Source of the DNA: Ryuthela nishihirai
Lineage: Eukaryota > Arthropoda > Arachnida > Araneae > Heptathelidae
Length of the DNA stretch: 64,000 nt
Assembly: GCA_038380435.1 (NCBI GenBank)
Contig: JAWZYU010000013.1
Location: forward strand, 8,879,901-8,943,900
Direction of reading: 5' to 3'
The notes below the pieces were generated by a model. That model was not told the origin of the DNA. It saw only the letters and a list, made by a program, of their open reading frames with translations, and ran no database searches. Both the position numbers and the translations under genes were made by a program. Shown one piece after another: positions 21,625 through 33,259 of the stretch. Position 1 is the first letter of the stretch, and the number at the start of each line of letters is the position of its first letter.

Positions 21625-22772
21625 ACCATGACTGTCATAATGACTAAGTAACCATCATGGTAAGCTTTAGCTATAACTGGGTCTTTCAGAGCTTCAGTAT
21701 TAAAGGAAAATTTTTTAACCCTAGCACAACACTTTTTAAGTTTAAGTTGCAAGACACTTTTAACAAGGTAATGGTCAGATCCAATTTCAGCTCCCCTATA
21801 TGCCCTGGTATTTCTAACAGAACTAGCCCATTTGCTGTTAATTAATATATAATCAATCATATTCTTATGCAGCCCATCAGGTGAAACCCATGTGTATTTA
21901 TGTATGTCGCGGTGTTTGTAATATGTGTTAGTTATTCTGAAACCATTTAGTTTACTTACCTGTAGGAGACGTTGTCCATTGCCATTGCAGCTACCAATAC
22001 CAAAAGGGCCTATCACCCCTCCCCAAAGATCAGAGTCAGTACCAAGTTTGGCATTGAAGTCACCAAGAACAAGGGTAATATCTCCTTTCTTGACAGAATT
22101 CAAAATATCCTGAAGTTGTCTGTAAAACCTATCCTTCTCATCCTCATCAGAATCCTCAGTGGGGGCATAACAGCAGATAACATTCAAGTCTTTAATGCTT
22201 GTCTGAAATTTTGCTGTAAGAAACCTTTCATTAATGCACTCATATCCTAGAAGAGCATCACTAGCATGTCTGCTGAGCAGCAGACCCACGCCTTGGTGAT
22301 GCTTTCCATCCTCCCTCCCTATAAAGAGAAATTTAAAGTTATTTTTAAGTATCTCACCTTTACCTGTCCATCTGGTCTCTTGCAAGCCTAGAATATCTAG
22401 GTTATAGGGCTGGAATTCCTGCATGAGGACATCAAGAGAATAATCTCTATGTAATGTCCTCACGTTCCACGTTCCTGCAGAGAGAAAATGATTAGTAGGA
22501 TTTTTAAAGAAATTAGGTTTATTGAGATTGGTAGGGCCAACAATATCAAACAGCCCCCTGATCGCAGGCATGGGGCAAAGACCTGTTCCTCCTCCGCTAA
22601 AGGCTGAAGTCACCGATGCTGGTAGGAACTTCAGGCACCACCTTTTCAAGTGGACTTTTTCAAGAACCATATGGCCTGCCTGAGACACATTACTCCAGTT
22701 TAGGCTTGACGATGCCCAACTAACTAAGTAAGGTTCAGGTACCTGCGATGGCCTCTGATTAGGATTATCCAC
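21549..22772 (-). CDS. LINE-R endonuclease domain (APE-like), 5' half of frameshifted ORF
   Basis: The frame has 407 codons and encodes an apurinic-endonuclease-like (exonuclease III fold) domain that nicks target DNA during retrotransposition. Visible motifs in order are GTWNVRTLH (residues 100-108), LQETRW (130-135), CYAPTED (201-207), LVLGDFNAK (234-242, catalytic Asp and Asn), SPDG with NMIDYILIN (297-312) and the C-terminal GSDHYLV (331-337, catalytic Asp-His). All expected catalytic residues are present. About 90 residues precede the domain and are variable between copies; the start ATG is uncertain. The frame ends just after a one-base deletion near 21650 and would otherwise run into the reverse transcriptase frame. 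Such proteins are often mis-annotated as craniofacial development protein 2-like. Confidence 0.88.
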   Translation of the reverse strand: MDNPNQRPSQVPEPYLVSWASSSLNWSNVSQAGHMVLEKVHLKRWCLKFLPASVTSAFSGGGTGLCPMPAIRGLFDIVGPTNLNKPNFFKNPTNHFLSAGTWNVRTLHRDYSLDVLMQEFQPYNLDILGLQETRWTGKGEILKNNFKFLFIGREDGKHHQGVGLLLSRHASDALLGYECINERFLTAKFQTSIKDLNVICCYAPTEDSDEDEKDRFYRQLQDILNSVKKGDITLVLGDFNAKLGTDSDLWGGVIGPFGIGSCNGNGQRLLQVSKLNGFRITNTYYKHRDIHKYTWVSPDGLHKNMIDYILINSKWASSVRNTRAYRGAEIGSDHYLVKSVLQLKLKKCCARVKKFSFNTEALKDPVIAKAYHDGYLVIMTVMVCLILKLRENGAILNRIFWKLTVLF

Positions 22773-23226
22773 CAGCTGATATAAGGTATCCCATGCCTCT
22801 GTTCACTTAGAGCTGGCAACCCAGAAGCAAACAGAAAACACAGCGGCAGATTCTCCCTCAACAGAGGCCCACCAGTGCAGCAAGTCCAGGATCCATAATC
22901 AAGCTCAAATCCATAAACAAGTCCAGTCTAGTAGGTATAAATGGTCAGCACCAGGACCCTGTGAAGTTGACCACTCCTCAGCAGGGTTGAAAAAAAAGAA
23001 AAAAGTGGCCATAGATGACCAGATCAGTAGGCCATACTGAACTGGCAGCCCTCCCCTTCCGTTCCCTTCCAAAAGAGAATATCTCTTTTGAAAGGTACTA
23101 ACGGCCTGCACCACGAGAAGGCGGGGTCGGACATTAGGTGCTAGACCTGGCCGGTTCTGTGCATCATCACTGGGGATTGGTACACAGCTCTCCTTCCAGT
23201 TTACGCCTAGCTACCATTTACAAGCC

Positions 23227-24020
23227 CTACCATATAACATAATCAATAACCAAAGAGAAAAGGAGACAAAATGAAACCCTTGTTGAACACCAGAAGCAAT
23301 GCTAAACCAATTGCTACAAGCCTTACCAACTTTTACATGACTCAGGTTGGTATATATCAATGTTTCCCAAAGTGGGCGATACTGCCCCCTGGGGGGTGCT
23401 GGAATGATCCAGGGGATCGGTAGTAGCCTAGGGTGCAATTAGTGGGCAGTAGAAGCATAAAGAAAGAAGGTAAGATAAAAAAAATTTGGAAAAACGTTCG
23501 TACATGTTTCATCTGTTGTGTAACACAGAGTTAAAGTCATAGTGATTACTTTATTTTCCAAATAAACATAAAATTATCCTTCGTTATCTTAATTTTCTGT
23601 GTGTAATGCAAATGTTACTATGGTTGATTTTAATAAATAATTTTATAATTTCAAGGTTCAAGGTGTCTTATTTACAACAACATCTTTCTTTACTATGTTG
23701 TAGGACGTAGGTAGAAATATAGATACATAAAAGAATGCAAATTTGTCACTGCATCTTTCTGTAATTCTTTTTCTGAAAAGGGGGCAGTAGGACAAATAAG
23801 TTTGGGAACCTCTGGTATATATGGTCAGTACTAGGACCCTGTGTGGTTGACCACTCCTCAGCAGGATAGAAAAAAAAGTAGCCATAATAGTCCAGATCAG
23901 TAGGCCACACTGATCTGGCAGCCCTCCCCTTCTGTTCCCTTCCACAAGAGAGTATCTCTTTTGAAACTAACTTTCTAACAGTCTGCACCATAAGAAGGCA
24001 AGGTCAGACATTAGGTGCTT
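23227..24020 (-). mobile_element. Older LINE-R copy, continuation: RT fragment fused to 5'UTR
   Basis: Minus-strand RT sequence VKVGKACSNWFSIASG (23349-23227) is followed, after the hAT-like MITE, by LINE-R 5'UTR (23815-24020). The pre-insertion junction reads ACTCAGGTTGGTATATATGG, joining the RT directly to the leader, so the endonuclease and the start of the RT are deleted. Whether this is an internally deleted copy or a recombinant cannot be decided from the sequence. Confidence 0.75.
23358..23814. mobile_element. hAT-like MITE with perfect 8-bp target-site duplication
   Basis: The 457-bp element starts CAATGTTTCCCAAAGTGG and ends AAGTTTGGGAACCTCTG, imperfect inverses of each other. GTATATAT is repeated exactly on both sides (23350-23357 and 23815-23822). 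Internal sequence is AT-rich without a transposase. Confidence 0.88.
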
Positions 24021-24379
24021 GGTCCATCTATTAAATAATGCCAACTAAATTTGTAAAATACAAAATTTTTTTTTTAAATCAGCATTTTGCTTTTCAACAA
24101 ATTTACCACTACAATGGATCCTGAGATCCACAAATCAGCAAAAAGCATTAAAAATATCAATAAATGATGAAATCTTTCTACATCTTATAGAAGATAACCT
24201 TGCCAAGAATACGCAATGTGACTATTTTGATGGTTTGCCATTGACTTGTTTTTATTTTTTAACCATGAAGAATAGATGCTGATTTTCAAGGAAAATGAAG
24301 ATTTTCATATTCAGCTTTTATGCCATCTATGGACCAAAGGAAATTTGAACTGATGGATGATTGGGAACATGCAAAAATA

Positions 24380-24615
24380 ATATTTTATTAGTACCTATAA
24401 AACATAAAAGTATTTTTTTTTCATTTATCTCTTAAAACAAAAGTTTACCTCCCCTGGGTTTAAGGGGGCAAGTATGGCTATAAATGCAAATCTCTTGATC
24501 CTGATATTCATTCCACCACAATAATGTAAAATTTCTAGACGAAATAGATCGTTTGTAATGCATGTTCAAAATTTGTGCATTTTCCAGAATTTTCCACCAG
24601 TAGAGGGCACTGTTA
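24380..24615 (+). repeat. Third copy of the interspersed repeat seen at 870-1400
   Basis: Contains TATTTTATTAGTACC, TTTATCTCTTAAAAC and CCAGTAGAGGGCACTG in the same order as the copies at 870-1400. No coding sequence. Confidence 0.6.
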
Positions 24616-24912
24616 AAATATTTAGAAGATTCAGAAAGCAGATTCCTAATATTTCTCAATACCAATGCAACCACAAAGGATTTTTCTTATTTATCTTGAG
24701 ACAGACATCAGAGTGAAAACAATGTCTCATTCTTTTTAAAAACAAAGTAAAAATTGAAAATTCTGATTATTCCTTTAATTCTAAAGTTGTAAAATTTTAG
24801 AGGATTTCTTTTATTCCAAAGCTGTAAAGATTTCAGTATTATTTAAAACATGCATTTTTTTATTTTGAATAGTGTGAATTTCCATTTCCGTTGTTTTGTG
24901 ATATACTGTATA

Positions 24913-26509
24913 TCAGGTAACCAAATAAGTTTGTGCGGTTTTTCGTTATTTTCATTTCAATGAAAAGTGCGTAAGCACAAATGCAAGTGGTCCGCATGCA
25001 TTGATGTACAGTTGAAAGCTCATGGCATGCTGAGTCAAATGATATGTAGCAAAAGCCAGAAGCAGTTCAGTGAAATTGGGGTGACGAAAACATGTCCGCA
25101 TCGAATACAGTTGTTTGAGCTGCTTACTTTATGAGGCTTACTTTATGAGTTTAAACTGGGAACTAAAGTAGAACAAAAAGCCCATAAGACATGTATAGCA
25201 TTTGAAGAGAACACAGTGAGCACACATATATTCCAAAAGTGGTTCAGAAAATTTGTATCAGGTGATGAGACACTTGAAGATGCACCCCACAAGGGAAGAC
25301 CGACCACCATTGATGCCAATGAATTGTAGGCCCACATTGAATTGGATTCACTTCAAATGTGCCAAGAGCTTGCAGAAAGGTTTATGTAAGTGATGAAACC
25401 ATTCTTTTGCATTTACATCACCTAGGAAAAGTCTGAAAGTTCAGCAAATGGGGTTCCACATGAACTGACTGCCGACAACAAACTCCAATGGCTTACAATC
25501 TGCTCATCACTGCTTTCACACCACAAGAATGAGCCATTTTTGGACGGGTTGTTTATGTGTGTTAAAATTGGATTGTCTATAATAGGGGTTCTCAACGTGG
25601 GGTATGCTTGTAAAATTTTTGGGGGTATGCCATGAGAACTCAAAGTTGATTACCCAGTAAAATGTTTATCATTTTATAAGATTTGTTATATTGTTTATGT
25701 CATTTTTTGTGTTTATTGATATATGTAATTTATGAATACAAAATTTAATGTGTAGATATATTTGTTCTATTTTATTCCCATTGTTATACTATAACTATAG
25801 TTTTATCTATCTATACAAAGGATACAGCAATTACATACACAATTCCAGGGGGTATGTGATGCATAAAAGATTGAGAACCACTGATCTATAGGAACACCAA
25901 TCATTCGTATCATTTATTGTCATCCAGTGAACCTGTACTGCACACACCAAAGCCCAGGATCCACCAACAGAAAATTTTGTTGTGTGCCTGGTGGACTACA
26001 GTGTGTATCATCTATTATGAGCTACTTGCTGCTGATCAAACAATCACTGCAGATGTCTACTCGGCACAACTACAATGGGTTGCAGAATCTGCGTCACCAA
26101 AAACAGCCTGCACTTCTTCATCGCAAAGGTGTTGTGGTCCTTCAGGACAATGTTCACCCTCACATAATGTGAGTGACCTGAGACAAGCTCCACAGCTTTG
26201 GTTGGTAAATTCTACCCCACTCTCCATATTCCCCAGACCTCATGCCATCCAACTACCATCCTGTCATTGGACAATCATATGTGCAATTGACAATTTCGAT
26301 ACCAAAAAGCATTAGAAGTGGAGTTGGCTGCTTTCTTCTCTTCTAAACATTGGGAATTCTACCATAGTGACATTTACAAACTTGTATCTCATTGAGAAAA
26401 GTTATAGATTGTGCTGGTGCTTAGTTTGCTGAATAAAATGTCTTTATTCACTTTTTAGTAATGGTTTAATTTTGCCTTCGAAACTGCACGAAAGTTTTCA
26501 GTTACGTGA
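24913..26509 (+). mobile_element. mariner transposon, inactive, with hAT-like MITE inside
   Basis: Imperfect ~29-bp terminal inverted repeats (TCAGGTAACCAAATAAGTTT left; the inverse of AAAGTTTTCAGTTACGTGA right) are flanked by TA (24911-24912; 26510-26511). Without the 301-bp MITE and its duplication the element is about 1.29 kb, the usual mariner size. Transposase remnants are visible: FEENTVSTHIFQKWF, the block KGVVVLQDNVHPH (HDNARPH in active mariners, second catalytic Asp) at about 26128-26165, and SPYSPDLMPSNYH (SPDLAPSDYH, third catalytic region) at about 26220-26258. Many stops and frameshifts. Confidence 0.88.
25583..25883. mobile_element. hAT-like MITE in mariner
   Basis: The 301-bp element has ends TAGGGGTTCTCAACG and ATTGAGAACCACTG (inverse CAGTGGTTCTCAAT), a well-known hAT terminal motif. 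The flanking 8-bp duplication GTCTATAA / ATCTATAG matches at six positions. No coding capacity. Confidence 0.82.
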
Positions 26510-26610
26510 TAAAAGGAAATATGCTTATTGTCTGTGTCAAATATGGGATGCTCAATTTAAAAGAGAATTAAGTTTTTTAGTATTTAGCATCCTCTAACTA
26601 CAGTAGTATA

Positions 26611-26806
26611 GTCGTTCTGTGGGCAAGTGGTTAGTGCTCTTGGCTACTGATCAAAGGGAACTGTGTTTGAGCCCTGGGTAAGCCATGGATGTTTGTGTTG
26701 TATTTCTGCTGAGGTTTTACCTTCCCCATGGATCTTCCCTATGGTGTATTAAGCTGAGAGGCTCCTGTCAGACCTCTGTGGCAAACAGCTGCATAAGGTT
26801 TTTTCT
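26611..26806 (+). mobile_element. SINE-S, diverged full-length copy
   Basis: The head GTGGGCAAGTGGTTAGTGC, the B box-like TGTTTGAGCCC, the middle segment and a decayed tail (CAAACAGCTGCATAAGG) are present. It lies between two mariner remnants. Confidence 0.75.
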
Positions 26807-26919
26807 TTATTATATTTTTAACAGTGGTGTTACTCTGCTAGTCACATAAAACTGTATCTAAAACACTCAATCAGCTCACTTTACAATAAAATGCTTTACT
26901 AATAATAATATGTAGTGTT

Positions 26920-27895
26920 GTGTGAATATGCAGGATGGGGTAGTTCTTCAAATTTTTTTCCTGCTTCAGATAGGCCTTGCTGGATTTTGTGAGCACTGGC
27001 ATTGTCATAAAGAAGGAGAACCTTTGACACGCCTGTTGTTTGACACTGCTCCTTCATCACCTTAACCATTTCATGCAAAAAAATGTTGATGTGTAGTATT
27101 GGGCATTTTTAATGATTTTTCAGGTAAGGTGTCCAAGGCTACCACTCCATGGGAATTGAAAAAAATTCGTGAACATCCTCTTCCTTGAGTGAAAGTCTTG
27201 TCAACAAATTTGGGATCACTGTTTAGTTGTCGATCTTTCTAGGAGTTGTAATAAAACCAGTGGCGGACTGGCCAGAGTGTTAGCTGATGAAGTGGGCCCC
27301 CTTAAACATTAGACAATATGTTAAAAATGATGGCCTTATAGTTGCATGTGGGCCCCTTTTATCTCCTGGCAACCAATATTTTTAGACCCAGTCCGCCACT
27401 GAATAAAACCACTTCTTATCACCTGTGATAATGTCTGTTAACTGTTCGTGCCACTAGGTTAAAACTTGCACAAGTTGACTATCTGTTTTTTTGCTATTTT
27501 GTCAGTTTATTGGGTACCCATTTAGCACAGATCTTTTGGAACTTTAAATGTTGATTAATAATTGTTTCCATACTGCCAATTGATACACTGACGTCTAAAC
27601 TTATTACCTGTATGGTAATGTGTGGGTTTTCCTTAATTAATTTACAAACAGCAGTGATGCTTCTCTCCCTTTCTGCACGTGGGAGGTTTTCGAAGTTCTG
27701 CCATCATTCTCTGAATTTGCATATCCATTCTCCAATAGTGCTATATGAACAATCAGTATCCCATATACTTATGATAAATTGACATGAATTTTTTCGGGTC
27801 ATCCTCAAGCCACATCCTTGTGAAAATGTAAAATATTTCTCTGTCTTTAGTAGGCTCCATAGCAGCAATGTACAGATTTCATAGACCAAACTTTA
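26920..27895 (-). pseudogene. Second mariner-like transposase remnant
   Basis: The minus strand starts near 27860 (MEPTKDREIFYIFTRMW; SYSTIGEWICKF typical of the mariner N-terminal HTH). It continues past the hAT-like MITE with KDRQLNSDPKFVDKTF, the second catalytic block VLLLYDNASAHKI (about 27040-27000) and FEELPHPAYS (about 26945). The catalytic Asp in YDNASAH is present. Frames are broken by several indels. Terminal repeats could not be identified. It is different from the plus-strand mariner next to it. Confidence 0.72.
27258..27401. mobile_element. 144-bp hAT-like MITE with perfect 8-bp target-site duplication
   Basis: Ends CAGTGGCGGACTGG and CCAGTCCGCCACTG are perfect 14-bp inverses. 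AATAAAAC flanks both sides (27250-27257 and 27402-27409). It lies within a minus-strand mariner-like transposase remnant, between its central and N-terminal portions. Confidence 0.92.
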
Positions 27896-28051
27896 TGCAC
27901 CTCCAGCAAAGAGAGAAATGATGACCTTTGTTTTTAACACATAATGACAAGTTTTGACAAGCATTCAAATAAGTCTTAGCTCATTTACTTTGGAAGAACC
28001 AGTGCAAATCTACAGATGTGTCAAGAACTTTTTGAATGGCCATAACTGTGC

Positions 28052-28195
28052 ATCTGTTCACTTAGGGCTGGCAACCCACAAGTGAATAGAAAACACAGCA
28101 GTAGATTTTCCTCACCAGAGTTCCACCAGTTCAGCAATTCAGGATATGTAATCAAGTTCAAAACCATAAACCAGCCCTGTCAATTTAAATGGTAA
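28052..28195 (-). mobile_element. LINE-R 5'UTR fragment
   Basis: CTGTTCACTTAGGGCTGGCA, GAAAACACAGCAG and CATAAACCAGCCCTGTC match the leader of the minus-strand copy near 22800-22920. Confidence 0.7.
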
Positions 28196-28274
28196 TACCT
28201 GAGTATCCATAAAATTCCCTTCTTTTATTTTTGCTTCAGTGGTTTTTAGGAAATATTTCTTTTAATTCCATTAA

Positions 28275-28634
28275 CCCTTCCATGGTCCAGCCTGAAAAAC
28301 TAGTTTACATCCAGAGGCCAAGCTTTTTTTTTACTATATTTTTTCACTTAATAAAATATTTATCAAATGAAAGAAAGTATTGTTTTTCAATAAATATTTT
28401 TATGGGAAAAATATTTATTGATGTTAAAGTTAACAGGTAACTCTGTGAATATTATTTACTATTTAAATTACTTTTCTAGTTTGAATTATGTATTTTTATA
28501 AGACATATGTGAACATTTTCAAGCTGAAATTTTTATTTTCAAAAACTTGCTTATACTAAAAGCAGATATAGCCATCTTTAACCTTTCATTTTGAATTCTG
28601 TCAACATGTATAATCGACATGGACCCTGGAAGGG
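28275..28634. mobile_element. Short piggyBac-like MITE, deletion derivative of the 4.85-kb family
   Basis: The left end CCCTTCCATGGTCCAGCC follows TTAA (28271-28274). The right end TGGACCCTGGAAGGG is its imperfect inverse. Subterminal sequences match both ends of the 45131-49984 element: CTGAAAAACTAGTTTACATC on the left, and the TAATAAAATATTTATCAAAT block on the right. The base pairs after the right end read TCCA where TTAA is expected, so that side has mutated. Confidence 0.75.
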
Positions 28635-28639
28635 TCCAT

Positions 28640-29984
28640 ATATTGTGGCCAATTGCAGGGAATGTGATGCTTATGTTTTGCACAACTATCATATTCATAC
28701 AAAAAATAGCAGAACTCTGAATATCTCAGCTGCATTTCCAAAAGAAGCAGTAACATTTAGGTTATCACACATATTTCATTTGTATTTCAGACATTCAATG
28801 TTGTTTAATAGGTATTCTAAGTTTATATAAGATTATTTCAGTTGACCTGAATGAGCAACTGGAACTGAAGGAAGTTGTTTTTTTTTAATAAAAGGACAGG
28901 GACAACCTATAAACTTTTGGCTTGTGTTGATTTCTCGTACATAATATAAACACTTACACAAGGACATGCCCACTGGAATAGTAGTCAGGTAGACTAACCA
29001 CTAGGCCAGGTAGGCCTTATTGCTGTTATGTAATAAAACCACTTTCAAACTGAATTTTGATGAGTGTATAAGCAGCTACCATTTTACAGTTTTGTGTGTG
29101 TACCAAAGTATTTCTGTCATGGCATTAACATAATTGCAATAGTTAAAATTTTCTTAGAATGAAAAATAAGGAGAAAATTTCTTTTAATGGTTTGAATACA
29201 CTTTTCACTTGTTCTGATCCAAAAGATTCCACCCTTGTAATCAAGAAGCTCGGTTTGATTTTTAGAGAGATTTAGATCTCAACCTAGTTCATTTAGTTCA
29301 ATTTATGAGATCATATGTGGTTCAGTTAAGTTGGATGGAATAAAATCTTGATCATTACTAGGACATACATCATTTACCATATCCAATTCTCCCTTTTCCT
29401 CCTTTGCAGTAAATGTTGTATGTTGTATTGGAATGGAAACACCTAACCATGTTTGACAAGTCTTATTGCTAAAGGCAAATTAGAGTAGCAAATTTTTAGT
29501 TTTCACGGTGAAATCTGATATATTGTTATAGAAATATATGTGTTATATAAATTACAGTTGTTTAAGTAATCATGTTCTCTCCAAGTCATTGGTATTGCAA
29601 AAGACAGATGAATGAGATCCTCTAATCTGTTATCATAAACAATTTGTGCAAGAAGCAGCAAATATGAAGTGTTAACTGTTTATCTTGATCACCTATATTG
29701 CATCCAAAATATAATTGGTAAGCATATTTAATAAATGGAGTAAAACACTTTCTCTTATATTCCACAGTAAACTCTCCACCAATGCAACAAAAATTATCAG
29801 TCATTTACATATTTAAGGGCCATATTTCAGTTTTAAGTGTTACTTGTCAACTTACTACTTAATTACTTAATTTTTCATTTCTGAACTAAGACAAAATATA
29901 AAATATACCATAATATTATAATTAACCATAAATTAAATATTCCCAAGTAAAATTTATTAATGATTAAATATTCCCGATTAAAAA
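28640..29984. other. Unassigned intergenic stretch
   Basis: AT-rich, no family recognised on either strand. Confidence 0.4.
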
Positions 29985-29987
29985 ATT

Positions 29988-30170
29988 CTGAGTGGTTAGC
30001 ATGCTAGGATACTGATCTAAGAGCTCTGGGTTTGAGCCCCTGGTAAGGCATGGATGTTTCTGTTGTTTTTCTGCTGAGGACCTGCCATCCTCATAGACCT
30101 TCTTCTGTGGCATATAAACTAACAGGCTCCTGTCCAGACCACTGTGGCAAACAGCTGCTTGAAGGAGGTA
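29988..30170 (+). mobile_element. SINE-S, head truncated
   Basis: The copy starts at GAGTGGTTAGCATGC, then GGGTTTGAGCCCC, AAGGCATGGATG, the CTTCTGTGGCATATAAAC block and CAAACAGCTGCTTGAAGG. Confidence 0.75.
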
Positions 30171-30271
30171 GTTATTTTTTATTTTATTAATCTAATATTA
30201 ACCATTAGTTAGAAATAATAACAATAAATATTATAATAGCAAATTATAGGATGGTTGGATTTTTTTTCCCT

Positions 30272-30604
30272 GCTGGGCTCGTAATCTGCAATTACCAGAT
30301 TCATTTTCCACCTGCACCACTCTCCACAAAACCTCAGTCAGTAGGGAACACCGATGGGTTTGGAAAGGTCATCATCCTTAAGATGGGATGTTAAGCCATG
30401 ATCTTGTGAGTGGGAGAGGGCCAACCCTTTGCATATTAAAGATCATGCTGGATGGCCTTAACAGGTTGCTACCATCTGTCTCCTAACAGCTGTCCAGTGG
30501 GTCCTCTGCCCCCAACCTCTGAGTCCTCAGGGTTGCACACTTGACCATATAACCCACTGTGTGCAAAAAAGTGGTAGTCAGAGGTAAAAAGCAACCCAAC
30601 TTGA
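30272..30604 (+). mobile_element. SINE-T, diverged, head truncated
   Basis: The copy starts in the tRNA-like region (GGGCTCGTAATCTGCA), with a weak B box. The body is recognisable (GATGGGATGTTAAGCC, GCATATTAAAGATCATGC, AGGTTGCTACCATCTGTC) and so is the end (GTGCAAAAAAGTGG followed by GAGGTAAAAAGCAACCC). Confidence 0.75.
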
Positions 30605-31966
30605 CAAAGGTGTATTTTTCCACACATGCCTACAAATGAATATCACTGTAGTGAGCTTCATTCCTAAGCTATATTGTTTAAAAAATAAACAGAATAGTTA
30701 TGTTAATGTTCAAATTCACGACACCAGTTGTGATAAAATGCTTGACTGTCAATGTAAATCTGTTGAAATTTTGAATGAGGTTGATTACGCTGAAAAACTA
30801 AAGTTTTTTTTTTTATGAAAATGTATTTTTTGTGTGCTGAATCTGTTTTTAAATTTTTTTGTATTACATGAAGATTTTTGGTATCTTTTTTTTAATTGCA
30901 ACATGATTAGGTAAATAACTAACAATGTTAACTATTTATTGGGTGAAAAACTGTTTATTTGATTTTTATGTTGGCACCAGTATATCTGGTATTTGACAGT
31001 TCTCAATAGTACATCATGTGACAAATTAAGTCATTATTACAACCCAAAATTTGTAGTGCAATATGGCCTTAGCTGCAGTCATGCCATAAAACCTCAATCC
31101 ACAACAACCCAAAATTTTCGATATTATCTAAATATATTTTTCTCTTATGCATGAATTTCTGTTGTCTTTGTGTAATTTTGGATGTTATCAATACTGTACA
31201 TTGTTCAGCTTACCTACGATACACTAAATTTATAATTTATCATTTGAAAAAGGAATTTTTCTTGATAAAGAAAGTAGTTGTAATACTAATATACAAAAAT
31301 GCAAACAGGAAAATTTCTAAATTATAGCCCAATATCAATTAATCTCAGTTTTTGACAATGTTTTAGAAAAAAACTCGTGAAAAAAAGACTTTCTTTTTAA
31401 ATGTAACTTTTTTTTTAACACATTAGTTTGGAATTAAGAAGTACTTTGGATAATGAGAAAGGCTTATCAAACTAATAATATTATTTACAAAAATGTGGAT
31501 GGAAGAACTGGATCTTTATGATTTTTTGAAACTGTATCAAATGAAATAAAAAAAAATTGTTAACAAGAAGAAAATATAATCTTCTGCTTTTTAACAACTG
31601 TGAAAGAAATATACCATCTTGATGTGTGAAATCTGTAACTTTTTGGATATAAAAAGATTTAAGTTCCATCCAGGATGATTGAATATGGATTTATTTCATC
31701 TTTCTTTTTTTTTTGACATATTCTGATTGCACTACATAGCAAATTTTAATGAAGTTTGTATTTACCTTATTTTTTTGTGTTATTGATCATATTCGTCATG
31801 CTGTTACAAATATGTCAATGGTTTGTACATGACATCAACTAATCATACGAAAATAATTATATTAATATTTATATAGAACACTATATTAATATATACAACA
31901 TGTCATAATATATCTACACATAATTGCCAAAATAATTGCATGATCATATCAAAATGAAGAAAAATA
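30605..31966. other. Unassigned intergenic stretch
   Basis: Very AT-rich; only the tiny LINE 3' tip at 31066-31112 is recognisable. Confidence 0.4.
31066..31112 (+). mobile_element. Minimal 3' tip of the I/Jockey-like LINE
   Basis: ATATGGCCTTAGCTGCAG followed by GCCATAAAACCTCAATCC resembles the last 45 bases of the 44342-44812 element. Confidence 0.4.
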
Positions 31967-32044
31967 TACTACTCACAAAAAATAGGGGATATTTCATCGC
32001 TTCATATTCATTTTGAAATATCTCCTAATTTTTGTGAGCCGTAT
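31967..32044. mobile_element. 78-bp palindromic MITE, copy 2
   Basis: Same palindrome as at 16399-16477 with the central loop (CTTCATATTCATTTTG) in the opposite orientation. Ends TACTACTCACAAAAAATAGG and CCTAATTTTTGTGAGCCGTA. Confidence 0.8.
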
Positions 32045-32767
32045 ACTTGCTAGGCTATTGTTACATAAGAACTAAGCTTTAAGACCTGATTCAAAAGTGA
32101 ACATTTGAATGTCATTGCCATTTGTGACTGGATTCATCAAGTAAGCACTAAATGTAGTCCCCCATCATTGCTATATTCCATCATCCTTGTTATCTCTTCT
32201 CCATGGTTTCAATATCTTGGTGAAAGCATTCACCATGTTCTTCACTCACATCACCAAAATTTCTTGTGAAGTCTAGGTGTGAGTGTAAGTAGGGCATTTT
32301 TACAGACATGTTGCAACCTAGCAGGCAATACTGCTTAATAAAATTTTCCACAAGTTCTTTGTAAGTCTCACTCTTATTTTCACAGTGCTAACAATACTGG
32401 TATTAAATACACTATATGGCTGTTTAACATAAAGATACTGAATTTATTTTTCTTTTTTATTCTTTTTTATATCATGTCTTGCTACACGAGACCTTGCTGT
32501 ACCATAATGAAATAGAACTGTACTGTAGGACTAAGAATCAGTGGAATGGGCTTACTATATTCAGTGCAGGTCAACAAATCTTGTTTATTCCATGTCAGTC
32601 AATGTACATCCAGGTGTTATGATCAGGGAAAGTCCTTTGGATGTCTTGGCTTTTTTGGTACCAGAAACATGCATAGAAGCTCTATTTTGTGAACAAGATA
32701 AATGACATAAAAAAATCCAAAGGTTCAAAAAAATTCCTAAAAGGCACCCAAAGTTAAAAAACTTTTA

Positions 32768-33001
32768 ATGGCCCAAATTGATTTTCATGACCTCGGTCAT
32801 TGCTTTTTCAAGGGCATTTGTCATAACATGCAGAAACAAACAAAGGAACATATAAAGGGCCTGCAAAATGAGCTCAACTTCATCCTCCCTACTCTGCAAT
32901 TCACAATTGAAACTGAAATTGAACACCAGCTACCATTCTTGGACTTATTAATCACTAGAACAGATAATAGACAAAAAGTTCCTATTCTCAGTATATACTA
33001 A
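32768..33001 (+). pseudogene. Penelope-like RT C-terminal fragment
   Basis: The frame contains LQNELNFILPTLQFTIE and LPFLDLLITRTDN. The LPFLD(V/I/L)L(V/I)TR block with an upstream helix is characteristic of the thumb-side region of Penelope reverse transcriptases. The catalytic YADD-type motif is upstream and absent here. Confidence 0.7.
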
Positions 33002-33259
33002 ACTTTAATGGCCTGACACGAGTTTTGCGACCTTGGTCATCACTTTTTCAAGGGCATGTCACAGTGCGGCAGGCACGCAACAGTGTTTACTTCATCCCAC
33101 ATGCACTATGAGATTGTTCACTACGAGGAGAAGGGGTTCATTCTGTCTCATTTATCTATTGGGCTATTATCCTTTTCATGCTATGTTATGTTTTCATCCA
33201 GCAATAAGCGACATGCTAATGATGGGTGGTAAATTTCTTCATTGATACATATATCTCTG

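Larger units (their letters stand above)
19606..23226 (-). mobile_element. LINE-R, nearly full-length RTE-like non-LTR retrotransposon
   Basis: This is the best copy of the dominant LINE. On the minus strand the 5'UTR starts near 23226, followed by an endonuclease frame (22772-21549), a reverse transcriptase frame (21624-19702) and a tail of ATG/GAT repeats at 19606-19627. Two single-base shifts break the ORF: the dinucleotide-poor junction near 21650, where other copies have one more base, and one near 19790 in the C-terminal tail. An in-frame gap of about 15 codons precedes the RT core compared with the copy at 5022. The element lies inside an older copy of the same family, because RT sequence of that older copy resumes at 23227. 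A single EN-RT ORF and a short-repeat tail fit the RTE clade; clade assignment is by motif memory only. Confidence 0.9.

Noticed and set aside
25917..26315. 132-codon plus-strand ORF as a gene
   Set aside because: It is an out-of-frame shadow of the mariner transposase remnant, whose motifs lie in other frames.
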